The translations under genes were made by a program, and so were the position numbers. From NCBI RefSeq assembly GCF_965233615.1, contig NZ_OZ247495.1: a DNA stretch of 64,000 nt; one strand, 5' to 3'. Under the pieces are notes generated by a model. It saw only the letters and a list, made by a program, of their open reading frames with translations, searched no databases and had not been told where the DNA came from. This DNA comes from Pelagibius sp028280305 (GTDB taxonomy: Bacteria > Pseudomonadota > Alphaproteobacteria > Kiloniellales > Kiloniellaceae). This document shows positions 25,085 through 32,713 of this stretch, in pieces; positions within the stretch are counted from its first letter, which is position 1; each line of letters starts with the position of its first letter.

Positions 25085-25191
25085 GGGTTTGCCATTGTGT
25101 CCCCGGGCGGACGGGGCGGGACGGATTGGGCGAGACGGATTGGGCGGGGCGGGCTGGGCGAAGCGGCCGCGCTCATGCTATAGCTCCCATC

Positions 25192-25863
25192 ATGATTCTG
25201 ACGATTGATAACCTGCTCTCCCCAGAGCAACTGTCGCAGCTGAACGACCTGCTCAGAGAGGTTGATTTTCTCGACGGCCGCAAGACGGCGGGCTGGCACG
25301 CCAAGCTCGTAAAGGCCAACGAACAGTCTGATTCCAAAGATCCGAAGACCACCCAGGCGCGGCAGTTGTTGGTTGCTGCGCTTGGCGCCAACGCCACCTT
25401 CAACCTTGCCGTCATGCCGCACTCGCTGCGCCCGATACTGTTCAGCCGCTACCGTGAAGGCATGGCTTATGGTGCGCATATCGACGATGCGATCATGGGA
25501 CGGACGGCGTTGGCGCGCAGTGATGTCTCCCTGACGGTCTTTCTCAACCCGCCCGAAGACTACGACGGCGGCGAATTGATCATGGAGCTTGGCGGCGAGT
25601 CACTGAGCTACAAGTTGGCCGCCGGTTCGGCGGTGATCTATCCTTCCACCACACTGCACCGGGTCGCGGAGGTAACCCGCGGTCAGCGCGAGGTCGCCGT
25701 GACCTGGGCGCAGAGCATTGTCCGCAGCGCCGAGCAGCGCGAAATTCTCTTCGATATCGAAAAGGTGCGCAGGACAATCTTCAAAGAGAAGGGCAAGTGC
25801 CGGGAGTTCGACCTGTTGAGCAAGTCCCACGCCAACCTGATGCGGCTCTGGTCGGACGTTTGA
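25192..25863 (+). CDS. PKHD-type Fe(II)/2-oxoglutarate hydroxylase, PiuC/YbiX-like
   Basis: This is a 223-residue prolyl-4-hydroxylase-fold oxygenase. The iron ligands appear in YGAHIDDAIMG (HxD near 98-100) and in STTLHRVAEVT (distal His near 160). A 2-oxoglutarate-binding Arg follows in TRGQREVAVTW. Homologues (PiuC) are part of iron-starvation regulons, typically beside siderophore receptors. Here no TonB receptor is next to it, but it follows the imelysin operon. The ATG at 25192 matches the family N-terminus; a short GC-rich repeat (GACGGATTGGGCG twice, 25119-25146 region) fills the leader. Confidence 0.9.
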   Translation: MILTIDNLLSPEQLSQLNDLLREVDFLDGRKTAGWHAKLVKANEQSDSKDPKTTQARQLLVAALGANATFNLAVMPHSLRPILFSRYREGMAYGAHIDDAIMGRTALARSDVSLTVFLNPPEDYDGGELIMELGGESLSYKLAAGSAVIYPSTTLHRVAEVTRGQREVAVTWAQSIVRSAEQREILFDIEKVRRTIFKEKGKCREFDLLSKSHANLMRLWSDV

Positions 25864-25893
25864 CGGCAAAGGGCTGGTGCCGACGCGGGTGTA

Positions 25894-26658
25894 TCAGGTC
25901 TCGCTGGCTTCCCAGAGATTGATACAGGGGCCGGAGTAAAGCACGGGACCGCTGGGTGACGTCGCGGCCTGGCCGGCGGCTTCCAGGGTGACGATGAGGG
26001 ACTCGGAGGACTTCACCGCCTCCCATCCGGCTTCGTCGAGTGGCTGGCCGACCGGGTCGCCCCCGGTAAGCTGCAACAGGGGCCGGATGGTGCCGCTGTC
26101 ACGCTCGACGGTCCAGATCTGGTAGGCTTTGTTTTCGCTCTCACCAAGGCTGCCGAGGGTCTTTACCGAGAGGCGCCAAGGTCCCCTGTAAGCGGTGACC
26201 ACCAGGGTCGGGTTCTCCGCCTCGTCCTCCAGCACCGCCACATAGCTCGGCAGCACCTCGGTCGGCGCTACCGAGGCGACTTGGGGGGCAGATCCGGGCT
26301 GCGAGAGAATAAAGCCTGCATAGCCGCCGACGAGCACCGTCAGAACGGCGGCGATGGTGCCGAAGGGCCGCCAAAAGGCAAGGCTGTTCCAGAAACCTGC
26401 ACGGCCCGCGTCAGCGGAGGCTGCGTTTTGCGGATCGATGCGCTGCTTGATCGCCCGCAAAAGGCGGGGCGGCGGAGTCCTCGCCGGTGTTTGTTCGGCC
26501 AGGGGTGTCAGACGATCCTCCCAGGCTTCAACCCGGCGGCGCAGATCCGGGCGCGACCGCATCAACGTCTCGAAGCGCTGCCTTGCCGGGCCTTGCAGGG
26601 CCCCGACGACGTAGTCGCTGGCCAGCGCCTCCTGCACCTTGGGATCGTCGTACCTCAT
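25894..26658 (-). CDS. Membrane anti-sigma factor, RskA-like
   Basis: This is a 254-residue single-pass membrane protein that would hold the ECF sigma factor inactive. The N-terminal cytoplasmic part (ASDYVVGALQGPARQRFE) has the anti-sigma fold seen in RskA/ChrR-type proteins. A transmembrane segment (PFGTIAAVLTVLVGGYAGFIL) lies near residues 97-117. The C-terminal extracytoplasmic domain ends with the RskA pattern (IVTLEAAGQAATSPSGPVLYSG). Its ATG overlaps the sigma-factor stop (ATGA), giving a classic sigma/anti-sigma pair. The inducing signal cannot be read from the sequence. Confidence 0.9.
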   Translation of the reverse strand: MRYDDPKVQEALASDYVVGALQGPARQRFETLMRSRPDLRRRVEAWEDRLTPLAEQTPARTPPPRLLRAIKQRIDPQNAASADAGRAGFWNSLAFWRPFGTIAAVLTVLVGGYAGFILSQPGSAPQVASVAPTEVLPSYVAVLEDEAENPTLVVTAYRGPWRLSVKTLGSLGESENKAYQIWTVERDSGTIRPLLQLTGGDPVGQPLDEAGWEAVKSSESLIVTLEAAGQAATSPSGPVLYSGPCINLWEASET

Positions 26659-27221
26659 CGGTCCAGACACTCCCTGACCTTGATCACGCCCCGGCGAATC
26701 CAGGTTTTTACGGTTCCCACCGGGCGATCGATCCGCGCCGCCACTTCGCTGGGCGTATAACCCTGGTGATAGGACAGCAGAATGCACTCGCGCTGTTCCT
26801 CGGTAAGGCCCGAAAGGCAGCCCAAGAGGCGTTGTAGGTCCTGGCTGGTTTCAGCCTGTGCTGCCGGATTTTCGCTGCTCATACGCCCGTCCTTCTCAGG
26901 ACTCCATTCCTCTTCGGCGGCGCGATAGTCAGCTTTCCTCAACAGATCAAGCGATTGGTTTCGCACGACGTTAATCATCCAGGTCATTGGCCGCCCCCGG
27001 CCCGGATTATAGCTGTCGGCATAGCGCCAGATCTTCACGTAGGCGTCCTGCAGAGCCTCCTCTGCCCAGGCCTCCCGTCTTAGTATACGAAAGGCAATGC
27101 CAAAGAGTTTCGCTGAAGTTGCTTCATACAACTCGGAAAACGCCGATTGGTCGCCCAAACTGCAGCGGGCGAGAAGGAGACCGAGCCGTTCCGAAGAATC
27201 CTGGGTCGCCATGGGCTTCAT
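26655..27221 (-). CDS. ECF RNA polymerase sigma factor (SigK/RpoE-like)
   Basis: This is an extracytoplasmic-function sigma factor of about 188 residues. Region 2 is FSELYEATSAKLFGIAFRIL with AEEALQDAYVKIWRYAD and MTWMINVVRNQSLDLLR. Region 4 carries the DNA-binding helix (YTPSEVAARIDRPVGTVKTWI). An ATG at 27221 or 27212 is preferred over the longer frame starting at 27305, whose extra residues are basic and unlike the family. It is translated with its anti-sigma factor. Regulated genes probably include this pair, but I saw no convincing ECF promoter upstream. Confidence 0.92.
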   Translation of the reverse strand: MKPMATQDSSERLGLLLARCSLGDQSAFSELYEATSAKLFGIAFRILRREAWAEEALQDAYVKIWRYADSYNPGRGRPMTWMINVVRNQSLDLLRKADYRAAEEEWSPEKDGRMSSENPAAQAETSQDLQRLLGCLSGLTEEQRECILLSYHQGYTPSEVAARIDRPVGTVKTWIRRGVIKVRECLDR

Positions 27222-27859
27222 GGATCCGCTTTCTTTAACTGGTTCAACTTGGCCCTTCGTTTTTCCGCATCTCTGCGCTCGGCGTCTCACCGACTCCGAA
27301 CGCAACCCGGCGCAAACATGCAGCAGTCGTTCGCCCCTGGCAATCCGGGATGCCGGCGGTCAGATCTTTGATACGGGGAAACGGCTTGGCCGATGCTTAC
27401 CTGTGACGCGGCGACGTCGGGCGGGACAATAGCCCGGTGCGGGCGGGGTTAGCCATCGAAAATCCTGCAAAGATGGGTTGCGCCAGTCAGCGCGCGGGGC
27501 GATTTGCCCCCAATCTGCGCGGGCGGGGGATCTGGTTCCGCTGGGGCGCCGGCAAGTGCAGCCGAGGAATTGCCGGCACAGTTTCGAATTGCCCAAGCAA
27601 TGCCGTACACGCAGAGCGGCCAAATCCGGATGTTGATCGCGCGTAAATAGAGATTCTCCGTTGTTTTTCGCCAGATTATCCAATTTCTGACCCTAAAGGG
27701 CGTCTCAATTTCCGACGAACTCCGTCAAGGATGCTGTTCTGTGTAGGTTTTTGGCACTATAGTTCGGCGCCGCAACCAAGAAGGTTCCACTGGATCGGGA
27801 AAAACAGGCAGTCGGGTCCGTCTTGGAAAGGGCCGCTCGCCGATCAAAAAAAGCCGGGA
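27222..27859. other. Intergenic region between divergent sigma and kinase genes
   Basis: About 640 bases between the ECF sigma gene and the histidine kinase gene. Short open frames here have neither ribosome sites nor protein-like composition. It should contain both promoters, but I could not place them. The kinase frame is open back to 27731. Confidence 0.4.
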
Positions 27860-29476
27860 ATGTCTTCATCTACCGTTCATGAGAAGCCAACGTCAGGGTT
27901 GAGTAAGACGCGCCGTCGCGCCGCCGACCGCCGCCGCGGGCTGCTGTTGCCCATCCTCTTGCTGGTGATCCTGGCTCTGGCCGGAGTCTGTGCGCTGCTG
28001 TACTGGAGCGCCGATGCCCTGAACAAGCGCCAGGCGGAAGCGCAGGCCTCCCTTGTCTCTTCGATTCTTGATGCCAAGCGCGCTGAACTGCGCAGCCTGG
28101 TCGTCGACTATGCTTGGTGGGACGAGGTCATCATAACGCTGGGTGTTGGCCTCGATGAGCGCTGGGCGAAGGAGGAACTCGGCGATTACCTATTGGAAGC
28201 CTTCGGGGTCAACTGCATTTGGGTGCTGGGGCCGGACAACGAGACCAGAGTGGCCTTCATCGATGGTGAGGCTTCGGGCGGCGATATATTCGACCGGCTT
28301 CCGCGTAGCGTGGAACGTCTGCTTGAAGCAGCGCGGCAGGGCAGAACAATCGATCAGGTTCCCGCCGCCGGACTGATTTCCATCGACGGCGAGCTTGAGA
28401 TGGTCGCTGCCAGCATCGTCTCGCCTTTCGATTCGATCGCGCCGCCGCCGGCGCCCGGAGAGGCACCGGTGGTGGTTTTCGTAAGGCCGCTGCGTGAGGA
28501 CTTTTTTGACTCACCGAGCCTCGGCAGCCTGATAGAGATGCCGAGGTTCTCGGTAAACCCGCCGGCCTCCGGATTTCTCGGGCTGCAGATCACCGGCGTC
28601 GACGACAGTGCTCTGGGCCACATCGTCTGGGCTGACGGTCGGCCCGGCGACGACCTGCTTTGGGGCGGAGCGCCACTCCTTGTCGCGGCTCTTTTGGTGC
28701 TGGTTCTGCTGTTGGCCCTTACCGTGCGCCGGGTCGAAGCGGTTGTCCTTCGCGAAGGACGGCTGTCTGTCTCGCTCGACCACGAGCGTCAACGGCGCCA
28801 GGACAAGTCCCGTTTCGTCTCGATGGTGTCCCACGAGCTGCGCACCCCGCTTCAGGCGATCGGTTCAGCAGCTGACATGCTGGACCGCTATGGCGACCAA
28901 ATGACCCTGAAAGAGCGTCAGGAGGAGACCCGGACGATCCGGCGCGGCGTGGCCGCTCTGGCACGGCTGGTGGATGACGTGCTGGTCGTTGGTCGCGTCG
29001 AAGCGCCAACGCACAGCGGCGAGGGAAAAACGGTTGATCTGGCGGCGCTATGCTCGGCGATATGGCGTGAGGTGTCATTGGCTCTGAAAGCGACACAGGA
29101 ACTGCGTCTTGTGGACAAGATCGGAAGCCCGGTCGAGGGCGGGGCAGAGGTGATGCTCCATGCCGTTTTGTCCAATCTGCTGCAGAATGCCGCCAAGTAT
29201 TCGCCTGACGGGACGGAGATCGAGGTCGAACTGGAGGAGGAGGCCTCGGGCTACAAGGTATCTGTCCGCGATCACGGCGTCGGAGTTCCGGCAGACATGC
29301 GCGAAGCGGTTTTTGAACCCTATTGGCGCGCCGAGGCAACCTCAGGCGTGGAGGGCGCCGGCCTCGGACTGCCGGTGGCCCGGGCCGCCGCACGCTCCAT
29401 GGGCGGTGACATCACCATCGAGAGTGATGACCTGGACAAGGGCAGCCGATTCGTTTTGCGCTGGTCGCATGATTAG
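27860..29476 (+). CDS. CHASE4-domain sensor histidine kinase
   Basis: This is a membrane sensor kinase of about 538 residues. One transmembrane helix lies near residues 29-50 (LLPILLLVILALAGVCALLYW). An extracytoplasmic CHASE4-type sensor follows, with the diagnostic DYAWWDE near 78-84. A second helix lies near 267-290. The HisKA box is VSHELRTPLQAIG (phospho-accepting His near 325), followed by a full HATPase with NLLQNAAKYSP, DHGVGVP and GAGLGLPVA. No receiver domain is fused and no response regulator is adjacent, so it is an orphan kinase. The ATG at 27860 is chosen because the extra 43 residues of a 27731 start do not resemble the family. Confidence 0.87.
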   Translation: MSSSTVHEKPTSGLSKTRRRAADRRRGLLLPILLLVILALAGVCALLYWSADALNKRQAEAQASLVSSILDAKRAELRSLVVDYAWWDEVIITLGVGLDERWAKEELGDYLLEAFGVNCIWVLGPDNETRVAFIDGEASGGDIFDRLPRSVERLLEAARQGRTIDQVPAAGLISIDGELEMVAASIVSPFDSIAPPPAPGEAPVVVFVRPLREDFFDSPSLGSLIEMPRFSVNPPASGFLGLQITGVDDSALGHIVWADGRPGDDLLWGGAPLLVAALLVLVLLLALTVRRVEAVVLREGRLSVSLDHERQRRQDKSRFVSMVSHELRTPLQAIGSAADMLDRYGDQMTLKERQEETRTIRRGVAALARLVDDVLVVGRVEAPTHSGEGKTVDLAALCSAIWREVSLALKATQELRLVDKIGSPVEGGAEVMLHAVLSNLLQNAAKYSPDGTEIEVELEEEASGYKVSVRDHGVGVPADMREAVFEPYWRAEATSGVEGAGLGLPVARAAARSMGGDITIESDDLDKGSRFVLRWSHD

Positions 29477-30112
29477 AGCGGGCCTTACTCAGGCGGGAGC
29501 CGTGCTGCGGTTTCGGTAGGGCCCCAAAGCCGCTCTGGATCTGATATCGCTCTAAAGCTGCCGGGAAGTACAGCTTCATCGGACTGATGGATCGCCAAGG
29601 GCGGCCTGATGAATTCAAATATGTTCCGGTGTGCATTGTTTTGTGTTCGGCTATCCGTTGAAGCGATTCCGGGTGCACCGCTTGTTTCATAATCCGAACA
29701 TGCGATGTTCGCGACGCATCGTTTAGGCATTTGTTCCAGCATACTTCGCGGCAGGATTGAATCCGGCGAGTCGTCGAAGGCCTTACAGCACAAGCTGCCG
29801 GCCATCAAAGGCCTCAGCTTTGAACCGGATGGGGGGCTTGCTGACCAGGCCCATGACCCGCATGAGACGGCGGATACAGCGGATTTTCTCTCTAAGGTTG
29901 CGTAAATCGTTGATTATGACGCAGAAGTATAAAATCGAATTGTTACTTAGCAAAATCAAATGGATGATCGAAGGTTGTCTATTGTTAATATATAAACGCG
30001 CTTTGGAACAATTTTTTACCATCATTGCGCGAGATTTTCCTTTGTTCTTTCCCTATAGCATCGAATATAATCAAGGCGGGGTCATGGAATCATTGCATAG
30101 TAAGGTGAAGTG
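29477..30112. other. Intergenic region, AT-rich in its second half
   Basis: About 636 bases without a supportable gene. The first 400 bases have average composition. From about 29880 to 30112 it turns strikingly AT-rich compared with the rest of the window. A promoter for the downstream XRE gene is visible in it (30042-30071). No tRNA or known ncRNA was recognised. Confidence 0.5.
30042..30071 (+). promoter_or_regulatory. Sigma-70-like promoter for the XRE gene
   Basis: A perfect -10 hexamer TATAAT (30066-30071) lies 18 bases after TTGTTC (30042-30047), which matches the -35 consensus at four of six positions. The start of transcription would fall near 30078, about 35 bases before the ATG. 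Confidence 0.55.
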
Positions 30113-30559
30113 ATGCTTGCTCATCAGACCGTGGGGAAGGCTAGACAGGCGCATCCCGTCGACGTTCACGTCGGCGGGCGTGTGAGGCTTCGTCGGGTTT
30201 TCCTGGGTTATTCTCAGGAGAAACTCGCGAATGCGCTGGGGCTGACCTTTCAACAAATCCAAAAGTACGAACGGGGTGCCAACCGCATTTCCGCCAGCAA
30301 GCTCTATGAGCTGTCGCGGATACTGAGTGTGCCCGTTACATATTTCTTCGAAGGTGTGGAATCAGAAGGTGAAAATGTCGCCACGGGCCAGGATGCCGGT
30401 GCCGCAGGCGGCAGCAACATTCATTCTTCAGACCCCGACTTCACAAACCAGCGTGAAACGCTGCAGCTGATCAGTTCCTACTACAGGATTCCTGACTCCA
30501 AGGTGCGCGCCGAGGTATTGTCTCTGTTGAAGACGCTCGGCCGTTCGGCGGACAGCTGA
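30113..30559 (+). CDS. XRE-family helix-turn-helix regulator
   Basis: This is a 148-residue DNA-binding protein with an N-terminal HTH_3 domain (GGRVRLRRVFLGYSQEKLA, then LTFQQIQKYERGANRISA) near residues 20-75. The C-terminal tail ends in a conserved-looking helix (QRETLQLISSYYRI, then VLSLLKTLG). It is close in sequence to the XRE protein at 50078-50518, so the two are paralogues. The ATG at 30113 follows AAGGTG. It lies 200 bases upstream of luxR in the same direction and may influence the quorum-sensing locus, which is only positional inference. Confidence 0.88.
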   Translation: MLAHQTVGKARQAHPVDVHVGGRVRLRRVFLGYSQEKLANALGLTFQQIQKYERGANRISASKLYELSRILSVPVTYFFEGVESEGENVATGQDAGAAGGSNIHSSDPDFTNQRETLQLISSYYRIPDSKVRAEVLSLLKTLGRSADS

Positions 30560-30762
30560 CGGAAAACGACGGATCTCAAGGAGGGCATGAAAGACCTGGT
30601 GAAAACGGCTGGGATTGCCATGTCGAAGTTGCGGGCCTTTAACAACCGCAAAGCCTTTTCTTTTGCCCTGCTTGAATTCTGCTGTATCGATGGCTTACCG
30701 GGGCCCGGCCGTGAGGTCGGGGCGTTGGCGCCGGCGCTTGTCGTTGTCAGAGACCGGCGGCG

Positions 30763-31533
30763 ATGACGGCTGGCATCGCCGATCATATGGATGCACTCAG
30801 CCGTGCCCAAAGCATCGCTGAGATCGGCGCCAGTCTTCAGAACACCCTGAACCTTCTGGGCTTCGATACCTATTCATACGTCCACGTGCGGCCCCCTTTG
30901 GGTAAACGCATTCGCTCTTTCGTCCCTCAGGCGGCGCAGGACGGGCAGGTCGTGCACGAGTTCCTGGCCACCTTTCCCGATGACTGGGTCGAGCACTATC
31001 TTCTGCAGGGTTTCAGCGATTTCGATCCCACCTTTCAGAAGGCGATGGGCACAATTCTGCCTTTCGATTGGCGCGAGGTTTCCGCTCAGAACGATCTGAG
31101 CAGCGGCCAGCGCCGGGTTTTCGATGAAGCGCGGGACTTCGGCCTGACGACCGGGGCCACGATCCCGATTCACGGGCCGGAAAGTGGCCTTTCCACCCTG
31201 AACGTCTCCTCGAGCGGCAGCCAGCAGCAGTTCGAAGAGAGCTATCAGGTTGCCCGGCAGGATCTCCTTTGGGTCGCGGTCCAGACCCATGAGGCCTTCC
31301 TGCGTCTCTCCGAGGACGCCCCGGAGGAAGCCCGGGTCCGCCTGACCGATCGGGAGCGCGATTGCCTGCTCTGGACCGCCCGGGGCAAAACCGCCTGGGA
31401 AGTCGGCCAGATTCTCAAAATCTCGGAAGAGACGGTGCTGTTTCACCTCAAAAACGGCACCCGCAAGCTGGGTGTCTTCTCCAAGCATCACGCCGTCGTC
31501 AAAGCGGTCATGCAAGGCCACATAATCCCCTAA
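30763..31533 (+). CDS. LuxR-type autoinducer-binding regulator
   Basis: This is a 256-residue quorum-sensing receptor. The AHL-binding domain carries the conserved pocket residues: Trp75 and Tyr79 (DWVEHYL), Asp88-Pro89 (DFDP) and Trp103 (PFDWRE). These correspond to Trp57, Tyr61, Asp70, Pro71 and Trp85 of TraR. The C-terminal GerE-type HTH (LTDRERDCLLWTARGKT with ISEETVLFHL) spans about residues 190-250. Being 170 bases upstream of luxI in the same direction, it is the cognate receptor, not a solo. Ligand chain length cannot be read from sequence. Confidence 0.95.
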   Translation: MTAGIADHMDALSRAQSIAEIGASLQNTLNLLGFDTYSYVHVRPPLGKRIRSFVPQAAQDGQVVHEFLATFPDDWVEHYLLQGFSDFDPTFQKAMGTILPFDWREVSAQNDLSSGQRRVFDEARDFGLTTGATIPIHGPESGLSTLNVSSSGSQQQFEESYQVARQDLLWVAVQTHEAFLRLSEDAPEEARVRLTDRERDCLLWTARGKTAWEVGQILKISEETVLFHLKNGTRKLGVFSKHHAVVKAVMQGHIIP

Positions 31534-31622
31534 AAATTTGATTTAATTCGATTTTAAAGCCGCCGCCGGTAAGCAGAGCGGCTCTGCTGGTCTGTGTCCC
31601 GTCCGGCGTTGCGGCCGCGCGC

Positions 31623-31640
31623 CCCCCCATTTCTGGGGGG
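31623..31640. promoter_or_regulatory. Perfect GC dyad upstream of luxI, candidate lux-box
   Basis: CCCCCCATTTCTGGGGGG is an 18-base inverted repeat; the 7-base arms CCCCCCA and TGGGGGG flank TTTC. Its size and its place about 63 bases before the luxI ATG fit a LuxR operator. It differs from the Vibrio-type lux box in sequence. A terminator for luxR is an alternative, although no T-run follows. Confidence 0.55.
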
Positions 31641-31702
31641 ATGCTCCCCTCACATCTTTGCGATCCAATTACCCCCGGATCAGACAAGCGGGGGAAGTGG
31701 CG

Positions 31703-32323
31703 ATGATCGATGTTGTTACACCTGATCTCTATGCAGCCTATGCGGGAGAACTAAGGCAGATGTTTCAACAAAGATTTCGCGTCTTCAAACAAAGGCTCGG
31801 GTGGTCTGTTCCGGTCGAAAACGGCGAGGAGCGTGACAGCTTTGATGACCTCTACCCGATCTATCTTCTCGCCAAGGACGAAGACGACACCTTGCTGGGA
31901 AGTTGGCGTTTCCTGCCGACCACCGGCCCCTACATGCTGCGTGACGTCTTTCCGCAGCTGCTCCAGGGTGCCAACGCCCCCTACCATCCCCTGGTCTGGG
32001 AAGGCAGCCGTTTCGCGGTCGAGGCGCGCGGGATGCGCGTCGGCGCCAGCAGCGAACTGCTCTGTGCCGTGACAGAGACCTGCCTGGCCATGGGAATCCG
32101 CGAACTCATCACCGTCTACGACGCCCGCATGGCGCGGCTGCTACCGCGTCTTGGCTGCCCGCCGAAGCGCCAGACACGGGCGGTCAGCCTCGGCAAGGAT
32201 GTTGCCTATGCCGGCTGGTTCGACATGAACCACGCGACCCTGGCCAACCTGCGTTCGGTTGCCGGCATCAAAGGATCGATCATCCGCAACGCCTTCTTCC
32301 TGGACCAGCAGGCCGTCGCCTGA
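31703..32323 (+). CDS. LuxI-type N-acyl-homoserine lactone synthase
   Basis: It makes an acyl-homoserine lactone from S-adenosylmethionine and an acyl-ACP or acyl-CoA. The ATG at 31703 follows GGGGAAGTGG and gives 206 residues. The invariant LuxI residues fall at the expected places: Arg24, Phe28, Trp34, Asp45, Asp48, Arg69, Phe83, then Glu and Arg of WEGSRFAV near 100-103. Nothing is missing, so it should be active. The acyl donor is unknown; the acyl-CoA ligase encoded 3 kb downstream raises the chance of a CoA-linked or unusual acyl group. A small gene follows after 41 bases. Confidence 0.95.
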   Translation: MIDVVTPDLYAAYAGELRQMFQQRFRVFKQRLGWSVPVENGEERDSFDDLYPIYLLAKDEDDTLLGSWRFLPTTGPYMLRDVFPQLLQGANAPYHPLVWEGSRFAVEARGMRVGASSELLCAVTETCLAMGIRELITVYDARMARLLPRLGCPPKRQTRAVSLGKDVAYAGWFDMNHATLANLRSVAGIKGSIIRNAFFLDQQAVA

Positions 32324-32364
32324 GTTCAAATCAAACGAACCAGTCATTCCTCAAGGAGCATGTC

Positions 32365-32616
32365 ATGACCAAACCGACCGAACTGAAGCTTTGTGATCCG
32401 CTGCAAGATGCAGAAGCGATCAAGCGCTGCCTGGAATATCTGCGCATCGAGGCGAAACGCACCGGGCTCTCCTTTGCCGCTCATCTGATCGGCGTAGCCG
32501 CGGAAGCAGTCTCCGACTCCATCGCTTTGACGGAAAAGTCGGTCGCTCAGGTTGAGCGAAACGATGCGGCCCGTGTGAGGCCGGTTTCCGGCGTCTCGAT
32601 GTCACGCCGCCACTAG
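32365..32616 (+). CDS. Small protein downstream of luxI, unknown function
   Basis: This is an 83-residue soluble protein with no domain I recognise. Its central part (AEAIKRCLEYLRIEAKRTG, then FAAHLIGVAAEAVSDSI) predicts amphipathic helices. A strong ribosome site AAGGAG lies before the ATG, and the coding composition fits its neighbours, so it is probably real. Its place right after luxI resembles small regulators found beside other AHL synthase genes, but no sequence link to RsaL or RsaM was evident. Function unknown. Confidence 0.65.
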   Translation: MTKPTELKLCDPLQDAEAIKRCLEYLRIEAKRTGLSFAAHLIGVAAEAVSDSIALTEKSVAQVERNDAARVRPVSGVSMSRRH

Positions 32617-32713
32617 AAACCGGCACCCCTTGCCGGGGCTTAGAGTCTAGCAGCGCGGAGAAACGTTTCACGGCGCCCGGCAGTCGGGTCGCCGAACAGA
32701 CGAGGGTGGGAAA

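Noticed and set aside
25110..25160. Short GC-rich direct repeats before the PiuC-like gene
   Set aside because: Two imperfect copies of about 13 bases are likely simple-sequence drift, not a regulatory array.
27360..27683. Possible 107-residue protein upstream of the sigma gene
   Set aside because: No ribosome site, and its sequence looks random and basic.
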